A DNA stretch of 64,000 nucleotides, taken from the NCBI RefSeq assembly GCF_050876985.1, contig NZ_JBPAPP010000001.1; one strand, 5' to 3'. The position numbers and the translations under genes are program-made. The first letter of the stretch is position 1. Every line of letters starts with the position of its first letter. This DNA is from Halopseudomonas sp002296055 (GTDB taxonomy: Bacteria > Pseudomonadota > Gammaproteobacteria > Pseudomonadales > Pseudomonadaceae). The notes beneath the pieces were generated by a model. It was not told where the DNA came from. It saw nothing but the letters and a program-made list of their open reading frames with translations, and made no database searches. Below are positions 33,261 through 41,906 of this stretch, one piece after another.

Positions 33261-34370
33261 ATGTCCGCAGCAGCAGGTTCTCTGTTCAAGCCCTTCACTC
33301 TGGGCAATTTGACGCTGTCCAACCGCATTGTCATGGCGCCTATGACGCGTAACTTCTCGCCCAAGGGCGTGCCGAATCAGGGTGTGGTTGATTACTACCG
33401 TCGTCGCGCCGAGTCCGGCGTTGGTCTGATCATTACTGAAGGCACCGTGGTTGATCACGCCGCGTCCAACGGCTATCCGAATGTGCCGTACTTCCACGGC
33501 GAAGAGTCGCTGGCTGGCTGGAAAAAAGTGGTTGATGCCGTGCACGCAGCCGGTGGTAAGATCGCTCCGCAGCTGTGGCACGTGGGTAACGTTCGCCGTT
33601 TGGGCACCGACCCGGACGGGGATGTGCCCGGTTACGGCCCGATGGAAAAGGTCAAGGACGGCAAAGTGCTGGTCAAGGGTATGACCCAGCAAGACATCGA
33701 TGAGGTGGTTGCTGCCTTTGCCAAGGCGGCCAAGGACGCTAAAGATGTTGGCTTCGATGCTATCGAACTGCACGGTGCGCACGGCTACCTGATCGACCAG
33801 TTCTTCTGGGAAGGTACCAACCAGCGTGAAGACCAGTACGGCGGCAGCATGGAAAACCGTGGTCGCTTTGCTGTCGAGATCATCAAAGCCGTGCGCGCCG
33901 CTGTGGGTGCCGACTATCCGATCATCTTCCGCTTCTCCCAGTGGAAGCAGCAGGACTACACCGCGCGTCTGGCGCCGACGCCTGAGCTGCTGGAGCAGTT
34001 CCTGGCGCCGCTGGCTGCCGCTGGTGTGGACATTTTCCACTGCTCGCAGCGTCGTTTCTGGGAGCCGGAATTCGAAAGCTCCGAGCTGAACCTGGCTGGC
34101 TGGACCCGCAAGATCACCGGCAAGCCGTGCATTACTGTCGGCAGCGTGGGCCTGGACGGTGAGTTTCTGCAGTTTATGGTCAACACCGACAAGGTTGCGC
34201 AGACCGCCAACATCGACGGCCTGCTGGAGCGTCTGGATGCCGACGAGTTTGATCTGGTTGCTGTTGGCCGTGCGCTGCTGGTTGACCCTGAGTGGGCCGA
34301 CAAGGTGCGCGAAGGTCGCTTTGAGGATATCGCGCCCTTCAGCCGCGACGCGCTCAAGACGCTGGTCTGA
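33261..34370 (+). CDS. Old Yellow Enzyme family NADH:flavin oxidoreductase
   Basis: A flavoprotein of 369 residues from the ATG at 33261, behind GAGGAAC. FMN- and substrate-site residues are H171, H174 and Y176 in ELHGAHGYLIDQFF, followed by the family signature DQYGGSMENRGRF. The H/H pairing resembles the NemA/PETN reductase type. It reduces activated C=C bonds or nitro compounds with NAD(P)H. The TetR gene upstream and an operator-like site between them suggest induction by electrophiles. Cytoplasmic; the substrate is unknown. Confidence 0.92.
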   Translation: MSAAAGSLFKPFTLGNLTLSNRIVMAPMTRNFSPKGVPNQGVVDYYRRRAESGVGLIITEGTVVDHAASNGYPNVPYFHGEESLAGWKKVVDAVHAAGGKIAPQLWHVGNVRRLGTDPDGDVPGYGPMEKVKDGKVLVKGMTQQDIDEVVAAFAKAAKDAKDVGFDAIELHGAHGYLIDQFFWEGTNQREDQYGGSMENRGRFAVEIIKAVRAAVGADYPIIFRFSQWKQQDYTARLAPTPELLEQFLAPLAAAGVDIFHCSQRRFWEPEFESSELNLAGWTRKITGKPCITVGSVGLDGEFLQFMVNTDKVAQTANIDGLLERLDADEFDLVAVGRALLVDPEWADKVREGRFEDIAPFSRDALKTLV

Positions 34371-34393
34371 GTCGCCGCATCAGGCAGTCCGGG

Positions 34394-35593
34394 CTACTTG
34401 CTCGGCACTGCCTGTGCCAACGCAGGCTGCCGCCCGGCAGCCTGTAGCAGGTAACGTTCAAAACGCTCCACGATACTGCTCCAGTCCAGCTGGCAGGCCC
34501 GATGCCGCGCATGCAGGCGGATACTGCGCCGCCCCTCCCGATCTTCCGTAAGCCATTGCAGGTTCTCGATAAATACCCGGTCGTGGGCTACGGGCGCGAG
34601 ACTGCCGCTGTACCTGTCCTGGATGTGCTGGTGAGCTGCTGCGGTATCAAAGGCGCAGACTGCCAGGCCCGAGGCCATGGCTTCGGTCACTACATTGCCA
34701 AAGGTTTCGGTCAGGCTGGGGAAGACAAAGATGTCGGCGCTGGCGTAGGCCTCTGCCAACGGCTCGCCGGTCAGGGCGCCGGTAAAAACGGCGTGGGGCA
34801 GACGGCGCTGCAGTTCCGCACGGGATGGGCCGTCGCCGACGATCACCAGATGCAGTTTTCGGCCGCTGGTGTTCTGGGCGCTGACCTGTTCCCAGGCCTC
34901 TGCCAGCAGCGCCAGGTTCTTCTCTGGCGACAGGCGGCCCACATGCAACATCACCAGGTCGTTATCCGCGGCGCCCCAGGTGCTGCGTAGTTCACTGCTA
35001 CGGTGGGCCGGATGGAAGCGCCTGCAATCGACGCCGCGACCAAGCAGGGACAGGTTGTTTACGCCCAGGCGGCTGAGTTCGCGTTGTTGCGTGGAGCTGG
35101 CGACCAGAGTGCTCAGTGTCTGGTTGTGAAACCAGCGTAGGTAGCGCATGGCCGGCCCGTGCAGCAGGCCGAGATGAAAGTGGTCGCTGTACTGCTGGAA
35201 GTTGGTGTGGAAGCCGCTGATGACCGGAATCTGCAGTCGCCGCGCGACGCGCAGGGCGGACCAGCCCAGCGGGCCTTCGGTCGCCAAGTAGACGGCATCC
35301 GGCCGTTCGCGTTGCCACAGGCGGCGCAGTTGATGGCCGGAAGGCAGTCCCCATTGCAGGCTGGCGTAACCGGGGATGGGCATGCCGCGCACGCGGCGTT
35401 CAAGCAGGCCGCCCTGGCTGTCGCTACCCGGTCGCTCGTCACTCAGTGCTGGGCGCACCAGTTGCACGCGGTGCTGGCGCGCGAGCAGCCCACTGCACAG
35501 CTGGCCAAGGGTGTTGGCGACGCCGTTGATCTGTGGGGGGTAGGTTTCAGTGACCAGTGCGAAGCAGCGGTCGGGCGAGTCTGGTGTGGTCAT
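34394..35593 (-). CDS. Glycosyltransferase family 4 protein
   Basis: A protein of 399 residues with the GT-B two-domain layout. The N-terminal domain starts ALVTETYPPQINGVANTL. The C-terminal domain has LLHVGRLSPEKNL-type sequence (MLHVGRLSPEKNLALLAEAW) and the EX7E motif in FVFPSLTETFGNVVTEAMASG, which binds the nucleotide sugar. It resembles proteins annotated as GDP-mannose-dependent alpha-mannosyltransferases. Donor and acceptor are not certain. It is cytoplasmic or membrane-associated and stands alone between unrelated genes. Confidence 0.88.
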   Translation of the reverse strand: MTTPDSPDRCFALVTETYPPQINGVANTLGQLCSGLLARQHRVQLVRPALSDERPGSDSQGGLLERRVRGMPIPGYASLQWGLPSGHQLRRLWQRERPDAVYLATEGPLGWSALRVARRLQIPVISGFHTNFQQYSDHFHLGLLHGPAMRYLRWFHNQTLSTLVASSTQQRELSRLGVNNLSLLGRGVDCRRFHPAHRSSELRSTWGAADNDLVMLHVGRLSPEKNLALLAEAWEQVSAQNTSGRKLHLVIVGDGPSRAELQRRLPHAVFTGALTGEPLAEAYASADIFVFPSLTETFGNVVTEAMASGLAVCAFDTAAAHQHIQDRYSGSLAPVAHDRVFIENLQWLTEDREGRRSIRLHARHRACQLDWSSIVERFERYLLQAAGRQPALAQAVPSK

Positions 35594-35654
35594 GCTCCGA
35601 GTATGGACAGCCGCTATGATCGGAGCGTGACATCTTCATGACGCTTTTATGATG

Positions 35655-35719
35655 ATCGGTGCTGGGGAAGCACCGATTAATTCCGCATGCCCTGTAGGGC
35701 GAGTGGAATCAATCGGTGC
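35655..35719. repeat. REP-like element with three complementary arms
   Basis: ATCGGTGCT (35655-35663) pairs perfectly with AGCACCGAT (35669-35677). The latter arm can instead pair with AATCGGTGC (35711-35719). A small GCCCT / AGGGC hairpin lies between. The third arm is inside the cysZ coding end. A related stretch, GGAATTAGTCGGCGCTTCCC, occurs near 42635. Confidence 0.6.
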
Positions 35720-36452
35720 CTCCCTGGTTCTCGCGTATCCACAGCAGGGTGGAGGCGGCTACGGCGGTCGGCATGACCAGCAGGTTGACCAGCGGAATCA
35801 GCATGCCCACATACACCGGCAGGCCAAAGCCCAGTGACAGGCTGCGACGGGTTTGCATCCAGCGCAGCATGTCACGGAAACCTACCTTATCGTTGTCGGC
35901 CTGATAGTCGATGTATTGCACCGCCATCATCCATACACCAAAGGCCAGCAGCAGCGGCGAGGCGACCAGATTGACCACGGGTATCAGGGTCAGCAGGAGC
36001 AGAGCGCCCATGCGTGGCAGGTAGTAGGCCAGCTTGCGCAGTTCACGGCCAACGCTGTGGGGTACCAGCAGGGCGATGTCGCGCCAGCTAGTCGGCGGGC
36101 TGACTTCGTTGCGTTCCTGCTCGGCTATTTTTTCCGCCAGAATGCCGTAAAAGGGCGAGGCGATGATGTTGGCCACCACGCTGAAGCCGAAGAACAGCAC
36201 CAGCAATACCACCAGGGCAAACAGCGGCCATAGCAGCCACTCGATAAAGGCCGCCCAGTCGGGCAGTTGTGGCATCAGTCTGGTCATCCACAGGTCGAAC
36301 TGCTGGATGCCCCAGCCGATCAGTGCGCTGAACAGGATCAGGTTGAGCAGCAGGGGGATAAGCACAAAGCGGCGAAGACCGGGCCGGCGCAAGGTCCGCC
36401 AGCCCTCTTTGAGGTAGTCGGGGCCGCGGAGTAGGTCGGTGACTTGCTTCAT
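35709..36452 (-). CDS. cysZ: Sulfate transporter CysZ
   Basis: A membrane protein of 247 residues (EI24/CysZ family) from the ATG with cat at 36450-36452. MKQVTDLLRGPDYLKEGWRTL at the start, FSVVANIIASPFYGILAEKI and RELRKLAYYLPRM in the middle are family-typical. Hydrophobic segments are near 35-55, 75-100, 145-170 and 210-235. CysZ imports sulfate for cysteine synthesis at the inner membrane. Its last codons lie in a REP-like hairpin. It is divergent from trxB across 320 bases. Confidence 0.93.
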   Translation of the reverse strand: MKQVTDLLRGPDYLKEGWRTLRRPGLRRFVLIPLLLNLILFSALIGWGIQQFDLWMTRLMPQLPDWAAFIEWLLWPLFALVVLLVLFFGFSVVANIIASPFYGILAEKIAEQERNEVSPPTSWRDIALLVPHSVGRELRKLAYYLPRMGALLLLTLIPVVNLVASPLLLAFGVWMMAVQYIDYQADNDKVGFRDMLRWMQTRRSLSLGFGLPVYVGMLIPLVNLLVMPTAVAASTLLWIRENQGGTD

Positions 36453-36772
36453 GGTGGCTGATCCTGGAGGGGCGTTTGTGCGCAAATGGGCAGTGTCTCG
36501 CCGGGTACTATAGGGGTAAACTATTTGGCTGATACAGTCTTTGCAATGTCCTAATGTGTCCCGGCGCCGTAAGCTGCGCTGCAGTGTCTGGTAGCCCAGC
36601 CCTGGCGGCTGTGCAGTTCAAGGCATGCGCTGCTGTCTGTCGGCTTGCACAGCCTGCTGGTGACCCTTGATCGAATTCGCTTTTGGGGCAGTCACGTTAC
36701 ACCGGGGACCCCTTACCCCCGACTGCCCGTTTTATTACTGCCGCCAGCCCGCTGGCGATTACGGAGGTTTAC
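36453..36772. other. cysZ-trxB intergenic region with a leader hairpin
   Basis: A 320-base gap between divergent genes. GGGCAGTC (36686-36693) and GACTGCCC (36721-36728) form an 8-base stem followed by GTTTTATT, 45 bases before the trxB start. It could be a weak terminator, an attenuator or the end of a small RNA. TATAGT on the minus strand near 36510 may be the cysZ -10. No open frame here looks real. Confidence 0.45.
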
Positions 36773-37720
36773 ATGTCTGAAGTGCGTCATGCTCGTCTGA
36801 TCATCCTGGGCTCGGGCCCGGCCGGTTACAGCGCCGCCGTTTACGCCGCGCGGGCCAACCTCAAGCCGTTGCTGATTACCGGGATGCAGATGGGCGGCCA
36901 ACTGACCACCACCACCGAGGTGGACAACTGGCCGGGCGACGTTGAAGGCTTGCAAGGCCCCGATCTGATGGAGCGCATGCGCAAGCACGCCGAGCGCTTC
37001 GAGACCGAAATCCAGTTTGATCACATCAACAAAGTCGACCTCAGCAGCCGTCCGCTGAAGCTTTGGGGTGACAGCGGCGAGTATCAGTGTGATGCGCTGA
37101 TCATCGCCACCGGCGCCTCTGCCCGCTACCTTGGGCTGCCGTCCGAGGAAGCCTTTATGGGTAAGGGTGTGTCGGCCTGCGCTACCTGTGACGGTTTCTT
37201 CTATCGCAACCAGGACGTGTCCGTAATCGGCGGCGGCAATACCGCTGTTGAAGAGGCGCTGTATCTGGCCAATATCGCCAAGAAGGTCACCTTGGTGCAT
37301 CGTCGTGACAGCTTCCGCGCCGAGAAGATTCTGGTCGACAAGCTGATGGCCCGCGTGGCTGAAGGCAAGATCGAGCTGAAGCTCAACGCCACCTTGGATG
37401 AAGTGCTGGGCGACGACAGCGGCGTGACCGGAATGCGCATCGCGCTGAACGGTGGCGGCACTGAGGATATTGCCTTGGCGGGTGTGTTCATCGCGATTGG
37501 TCACACGCCAAATACCGGGCTGTTCGAAGGCCAGCTGGACATGAAAGACGGCTACCTGAAAATCAAGAGCGGCACCGAGGGTAACGCCACCCAGACCAAC
37601 ATCCCGGGTGTGTTTGCTGCGGGTGATGTGGCTGACCACGTTTATCGTCAGGCGATTACCTCCGCCGGCGCCGGCTGCATGGCCGCGCTGGACGCGGAGC
37701 GCTTCCTCGACGAGCTGTAA
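36773..37720 (+). CDS. trxB: Thioredoxin-disulfide reductase
   Basis: A protein of 315 residues from the ATG at 36773, behind GGAGG. FAD site GSGPAGYSAAVYAARANL (13-30), redox pair C136-C139 in SACATCDGFFY, NADPH site GGGNTAVEEALYL and the closing FAD motif GVFAAGDVADHVYRQ. It reduces thioredoxin with NADPH in the cytoplasm. Thioredoxin supplies electrons for sulfate reduction, which fits the cysZ neighbour, though the genes are divergent. Confidence 0.97.
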   Translation: MSEVRHARLIILGSGPAGYSAAVYAARANLKPLLITGMQMGGQLTTTTEVDNWPGDVEGLQGPDLMERMRKHAERFETEIQFDHINKVDLSSRPLKLWGDSGEYQCDALIIATGASARYLGLPSEEAFMGKGVSACATCDGFFYRNQDVSVIGGGNTAVEEALYLANIAKKVTLVHRRDSFRAEKILVDKLMARVAEGKIELKLNATLDEVLGDDSGVTGMRIALNGGGTEDIALAGVFIAIGHTPNTGLFEGQLDMKDGYLKIKSGTEGNATQTNIPGVFAAGDVADHVYRQAITSAGAGCMAALDAERFLDEL

Positions 37721-37732
37721 GGTAACGCTCTG

Positions 37733-37770
37733 AAACCCCGCCTCGATGGCAGCGTCGAGGCGGGGTTTTT
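37733..37770 (+). terminator. Rho-independent terminator after trxB
   Basis: Stem AAACCCCGCCTCGA / TCGAGGCGGGGTTT with an eight-base loop and T-run. Confidence 0.93.
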
Positions 37771-37791
37771 GCTTGGCTGGAGGCAGGACAA

Positions 37792-38508
37792 ATGGAAGAG
37801 TGGATACTGGTTATCGGCCTGACCCTGATGGCTGGTGTGGCGATGCCGGCCGGTGCGTTGTTGGCTGGGGTGGAGTCCATTCGGCCCAATTGGCTGGATG
37901 AGGAGCGCCGCCACGGCATTATCGCCTTCGGCGGTGGCGCGCTGCTGTCGGCGGTGGCGCTGGTGTTGGTGCCAGAAGGTATCGAGGTGCTGCCGCCAGC
38001 CAGTTCGGCATTCTGGTTTGTGCTCGGCGGGGCGGCCTTTATGGGGCTGGACCTGCTGCTTTATCGCATCAATACGCCGGCCAGTCAGTTGGCCGCTATG
38101 CTTTCCGACTTTATCCCCGAATCCATCGCCCTTGGGGCTGCCTTTGCCGTGGGCGGCTCCGGCGGGTTGCTGCTAGCCTGCCTGATGATGCTGCAGAACC
38201 TGCCTGAAGGCTTCAATGCCTGTCGCGAGCTGCGTGCCAGCACGCATTACTCGGTGCGCCGGGTTGCTGGTCTGTTTGCCTTGATGGCGCTGCTTGGCCC
38301 GGTCTGTGGTCTGTTGGGGTACGGCTGGCTGGCGCAATTTCCTGCCGTTGTTGCTGGTGTGATGCTGTTCGCCGCCGGCGGTATCTGCTATTCAGTCTTT
38401 CAGGACATCGCGCCGCAGGCGAAGATCGATCGCCACTGGGCACCGCCCATGGGCGCGGTGCTCGGGTTTGTGCTGGGTATGGTCGGCCATCAGTTGACGA
38501 TGGCCTGA
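37792..38508 (+). CDS. ZIP family metal transporter-like protein
   Basis: A membrane protein of 238 residues with about seven or eight hydrophobic segments. DFIPESIALGAAF and LQNLPEGFNACREL correspond to the two metal-site helices of ZIP transporters (usual HNxPEG and HExPEG). The first histidine positions are replaced by Asp and Gln, so metal preference may be altered. ZIP proteins move Zn, Fe or Mn into the cytoplasm. The gene is 74 bases before a DUF2388 gene and a DUF4105-like gene on the same strand. Confidence 0.82.
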   Translation: MEEWILVIGLTLMAGVAMPAGALLAGVESIRPNWLDEERRHGIIAFGGGALLSAVALVLVPEGIEVLPPASSAFWFVLGGAAFMGLDLLLYRINTPASQLAAMLSDFIPESIALGAAFAVGGSGGLLLACLMMLQNLPEGFNACRELRASTHYSVRRVAGLFALMALLGPVCGLLGYGWLAQFPAVVAGVMLFAAGGICYSVFQDIAPQAKIDRHWAPPMGAVLGFVLGMVGHQLTMA

Positions 38509-38581
38509 CCGTGCCGGCCTTTATCGGTCGTCCCTGCCGCTCGCGGTAGCCGCGGCCATCTCTGTGAAAAGGAAGAGCGTT

Positions 38582-38896
38582 ATGAAAACTCTGTCTGTTC
38601 TGGCTGTTGCGGGTCTTTTCGCTGTTGCCGGCGGTGCGTCTGCCAGTAGCTTCATCGGCACCACTGATACCATCGGCTCCTCGCTCGCCAACAGCGTGGA
38701 AGGCACCAGTGACGCCTCCACTGGTGGTAACAACAAGGTTGTGTTGCAGGCGCGTGATGATGCCGCCAGTTTTGTTGCCAGCAACGGCGCGATCCGTGGC
38801 GTGCAACTGGAGGCGGCGCTGCAGCACTTGCGTGCCCAGCAGCCGGGTCTTGAAGCCAGCGACATGCAACTGGCCGAGGATATCCTCGCCCGTTGA
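38582..38896 (+). CDS. DUF2388 family small exported protein
   Basis: A protein of 104 residues with a signal peptide (MKTLSVLAVAGLFAVAGGASA, cleaved near residue 21). The conserved core is KVVLQARDDAASFVASNGAIRGVQLEAALQHLR, the DUF2388 signature seen almost only in pseudomonads. Mature size is about 83 residues, periplasmic or secreted. The function is unknown. Its stop codon overlaps the TTG start of the next gene, so the two are likely translated together. Confidence 0.9.
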   Translation: MKTLSVLAVAGLFAVAGGASASSFIGTTDTIGSSLANSVEGTSDASTGGNNKVVLQARDDAASFVASNGAIRGVQLEAALQHLRAQQPGLEASDMQLAEDILAR

Positions 38897-40797
38897 GTGC
38901 CCGGCGCCGTGGCGTACACCGGCTGCTGGCTGAGACGCTACGGCTGCTGATGTTGCTGGCAGCGCTGCCGGCCACCGCTGCGCTGCGTTTTGAGGCGCAC
39001 CTGAGTGGGTTGGATGCGCAGCAGCAAGCCTTTACCCAGACCGTACTGACGACGGCTGAACAGCGCCTGCCGCCTCTGGTACGCGCTCAGCTGGATGGGC
39101 CCGTGCCGGTGCGATGGGTGGACGACCTGCCTGCCGGTGTGGCCGGGCGTGCGACCGGTGACGGTCGAGTGCTACTGGCGCGGCGGCTATTGCAGCAGAG
39201 TGATCAGGCGCTGGCCTTGCGTACGCTGCTGCATGAAGTAATTCACCTGTATGACCGACTTGGGCCCCCGCCTGCGCTGCGCTGGCGCTGTGCATCCCGG
39301 GTGCAGGTGCAGGGGCTGGTTGGCTTGCCGGCGGTGTGTCGCGGGCAGGGTGAGCGGCAGCGGCGACTGAGCGACGACCCGAGATTGCTCGATCTGGCTG
39401 GGTGGCCCGAACGGGTCGGCACGCGGGGCCAACGCGAGCAGCACAATGCGCAAACCCTGCGCGCCCCTGACTCTTACGAGCTCGACAGCCCGGCCGAATT
39501 TGTGGCGGTCAACGCCGAGTATTTTTTGCTGGATGCCGAGTACGCCTGCCGGCGTCCCGCGTTGCACGCCTACTTCACCGCGCAGTTCGCAGGATGGGCT
39601 CCCCCAACTGCATCCTGTGCGCAGCGTTACCCCTACCTCAATGCCGGCGCCAATGCTGAACAGTCACTGCTTGGCTGGCTCGACCCTGAGCGGGTGTATG
39701 CGGTGCATTATCTGCTGGCGGAGCCCAATGATGATTGGGCCAGTCGTTGGGGGCACAGCATGCTCCGGTTGGTGGTTTGTGCGCCGGGGCGTAAGCGTGG
39801 CCCAGACTGCCTGCTGGATGTAGAGCAGCATCTGGTCCTGTCATTTCGCGCTTTTGTTGATGACGTACAGCTGTCTCACTGGGACGGGCTGGTGGGCAGT
39901 TATCCGTCGCGGCTGTTTCTGTTGCCGTTGTCGCAGGTAGTGGACGAGTACACCAAGCTGGAGTTGCGGGCATTGCGCTCGGTGCCGCTACGCTTTGACC
40001 GGGCGCAAATAGCGGGGGTAGTGCGGCAGGCGGCGCAGTTGCACTGGAGCTACGATGGTCGCTACTACTTCATTGGCAACAACTGTGCAGTAGAAACCCT
40101 CAAGCTGCTGCGCACCGGCAGTAATAGCGCCGCGCTACGTGACCTGGACAGCCAGACGCCGATCGGCTTGCTGCAAGTGCTTGAGGCCCGCGGGCTGGCC
40201 GATACCTCGGTGCTGAGTGATCCGTCCTTGGCGCTGCGTCAGGGGTATCGGTTCGACTCCTATGCCGAGCGATACCAGCAATTGTTTGCGCCGCTGCGCG
40301 AGCAATTGGGTTTGCCCGCTGCGGATGTGGCAGGGTGGCTTGATCTGTCGGCAAGTCGGCGGCGAGACTGGTTTGCCGGCGCCGACTTGCGCGCCAGTGC
40401 CGCTCTGCTGCTGTTGGAGCAAGCCGCCTTGCGGCGTCAGCTGTTGCAGGTGCAGGAGCGTATCAAGCTGCAATATCTGCAAGGCGACGGCCCTGCTGCC
40501 ATGCAGCAGGCCGGTGACCTGGTCGCCAGCCTGCTGCAGGAACGTGGGTTTCTCAGTCGTCCGGCTGACCTTGTGTCCGCCGGTTATGGGCTGCCGCAGC
40601 CAGCGGAGTGGCAGGATCTGGCTGCCCGCAGCGAGGCGCAACAGCAGCGCCTGATCGGTTTGAGCGGGTCGCTGGACGCTCTGCTGCCAAGCCTGTTGCC
40701 GGCCGCTGAGCGCGCTGAGCTGGACGCCGCGCAGGCTAACCTGCAGCAACTACTGGCGCGTATTCGCCAGCAGCGTCAACACTCCAGCGGTGATTGA
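38893..40797 (+). CDS. Exported DUF4105-family protein with HExxH motif
   Basis: A protein of 634 residues if the TTG at 38893 (overlapping the DUF2388 stop, TTGA) is used; this start gives a good signal peptide (RRR, then LLMLLAALPATAA). The N-terminal part (about 30-230) holds HEVIH at 114-118 and a downstream SPAEFVAVNAEYF with E202, as in zinc peptidases of the HExxH...E type. The second part (about 255-420) matches DUF4105 (Lnb N-terminal-like), with RWGHSMLRL (H288) and YFIGNNCAVETLKLL (C398), a possible His-Cys pair. The C-terminal 200 residues are Gln- and Leu-rich and probably helical. The activity is unproven. It is linked to DUF2388 and ZIP genes. Confidence 0.82.
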   Translation: MSARRRGVHRLLAETLRLLMLLAALPATAALRFEAHLSGLDAQQQAFTQTVLTTAEQRLPPLVRAQLDGPVPVRWVDDLPAGVAGRATGDGRVLLARRLLQQSDQALALRTLLHEVIHLYDRLGPPPALRWRCASRVQVQGLVGLPAVCRGQGERQRRLSDDPRLLDLAGWPERVGTRGQREQHNAQTLRAPDSYELDSPAEFVAVNAEYFLLDAEYACRRPALHAYFTAQFAGWAPPTASCAQRYPYLNAGANAEQSLLGWLDPERVYAVHYLLAEPNDDWASRWGHSMLRLVVCAPGRKRGPDCLLDVEQHLVLSFRAFVDDVQLSHWDGLVGSYPSRLFLLPLSQVVDEYTKLELRALRSVPLRFDRAQIAGVVRQAAQLHWSYDGRYYFIGNNCAVETLKLLRTGSNSAALRDLDSQTPIGLLQVLEARGLADTSVLSDPSLALRQGYRFDSYAERYQQLFAPLREQLGLPAADVAGWLDLSASRRRDWFAGADLRASAALLLLEQAALRRQLLQVQERIKLQYLQGDGPAAMQQAGDLVASLLQERGFLSRPADLVSAGYGLPQPAEWQDLAARSEAQQQRLIGLSGSLDALLPSLLPAAERAELDAAQANLQQLLARIRQQRQHSSGD

Positions 40798-40873
40798 GCT
40801 GCCGGTAGCCATGCCCAGCCCATGCGCGGCGGGTGGTCGCCGTGCCGATTGAATGCGGCGCGGCTGCGCCTGT

Positions 40874-41857
40874 TTAGCGATTAACGTCCACGACGATGCG
40901 TCCGCGCACGCGCCCTGCCAGCAGCTCAGGAGCCAGTTCCAGGCTTTGCTGCAGGCCAACCTCGTCACCAATGCTGCCTAGCGCGGCCAGGTCCAGATCC
41001 TTGGCCAGGCGTCGCCATGCCTGCTGACGACGCGCCAGTGGGCACATAACGCTGTCGATGCCGATCAGCCGTACACCGCGCAGAATGAACGGAGCCACGG
41101 TGGCCGGCAGATCCATGCCGGCGGCCAGGCCGCAGGCGGTTACAACGCCGCCATAGCGGGTGCTGGCGCAGACATTGGCCAACACGTGGCTGCCGGCCAC
41201 GTCCACTGCGCCAGCCCAGCGTTCCTTGGCCAGTGGGCGCCCGGCGCTGGCGAAATCGGCGCGCGGAATGATCTCGCTGGCGCCCAGTTGTGTCAGGTAA
41301 TCGCTGTCGCCGGCGCGTCCCGTCATGGCGACCACGCGATAACCGAGGCGAGCCAGCAGGGCGATGGCAACACTACCCACACCGCCGGCGGCGCCGGTCA
41401 CCAGAATGTCACCGTCGCCGGGGGTAACGCCTTGCTCTTCCAGCGCCATGACGCACAGCATGGCGGTGTAGCCGGCGGTGCCGATGGCCATCGCCTGAGC
41501 GGGCGAAAACGCTTCTGGTAAGGGGATCAGCCAGTCGGCCTTGAGGCGTGCTTTTTGGGCCAGTCCGCCCCAGTGCCGTTCACCCACGCCCCAGCCGTTA
41601 AGCAGCACGGCGTCGCCAGCCTGGTAGCGAGCGTCGTTGCTGTGCTCAACCACACCAGCCAGGTCGATACCGGGCACCATGGGAAAGCTGCGCACCACGG
41701 GGCTGGCTCCGGTGATGGCCAGTGCGTCCTTATAGTTGAGGGTGGAGTGGCTGACGCGCACCGTCACCTCGCCCTCGGGTAGCTGGCTGTCTTGCAGTGA
41801 CTGGACGCTGGCGCGCTGCTTACCGTCGTGCTGCTCGATCACAATGCCGTTGAACAT
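40874..41857 (-). CDS. acuI: Acrylyl-CoA reductase AcuI (YhdH family)
   Basis: A medium-chain dehydrogenase/reductase of 327 residues without zinc ligands. It begins MFNGIVIEQHDGKQRASVQSL, with the nucleotide site VTGAAGGVGSVAIALLARLGY and ADWLIPLPEAFSPAQAMAIGTAGYTAMLCV, typical of AcuI/YhdH. AcuI reduces toxic acryloyl-CoA to propionyl-CoA with NADPH, for example in DMSP or 3-hydroxypropionate metabolism. An AcuR-like TetR gene lies 49 bases upstream on the same strand, with an operator-like site between. Confidence 0.9.
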   Translation of the reverse strand: MFNGIVIEQHDGKQRASVQSLQDSQLPEGEVTVRVSHSTLNYKDALAITGASPVVRSFPMVPGIDLAGVVEHSNDARYQAGDAVLLNGWGVGERHWGGLAQKARLKADWLIPLPEAFSPAQAMAIGTAGYTAMLCVMALEEQGVTPGDGDILVTGAAGGVGSVAIALLARLGYRVVAMTGRAGDSDYLTQLGASEIIPRADFASAGRPLAKERWAGAVDVAGSHVLANVCASTRYGGVVTACGLAAGMDLPATVAPFILRGVRLIGIDSVMCPLARRQQAWRRLAKDLDLAALGSIGDEVGLQQSLELAPELLAGRVRGRIVVDVNR

Positions 41858-41875
41858 GGGAAGTCTCCTGTATTT

Positions 41876-41889
41876 AGACTGATCGTCTC
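41876..41889 (+). promoter_or_regulatory. TetR operator-like site 3
   Basis: AGACTGATCGTCTC lies 18 bases upstream of the acuI start and differs by two bases from the site before the adjacent TetR gene (AGACCGGTCGTCTC at 42557). Confidence 0.6.
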
Positions 41890-41906
41890 TTAAATGGCAA
41901 AAAAAC

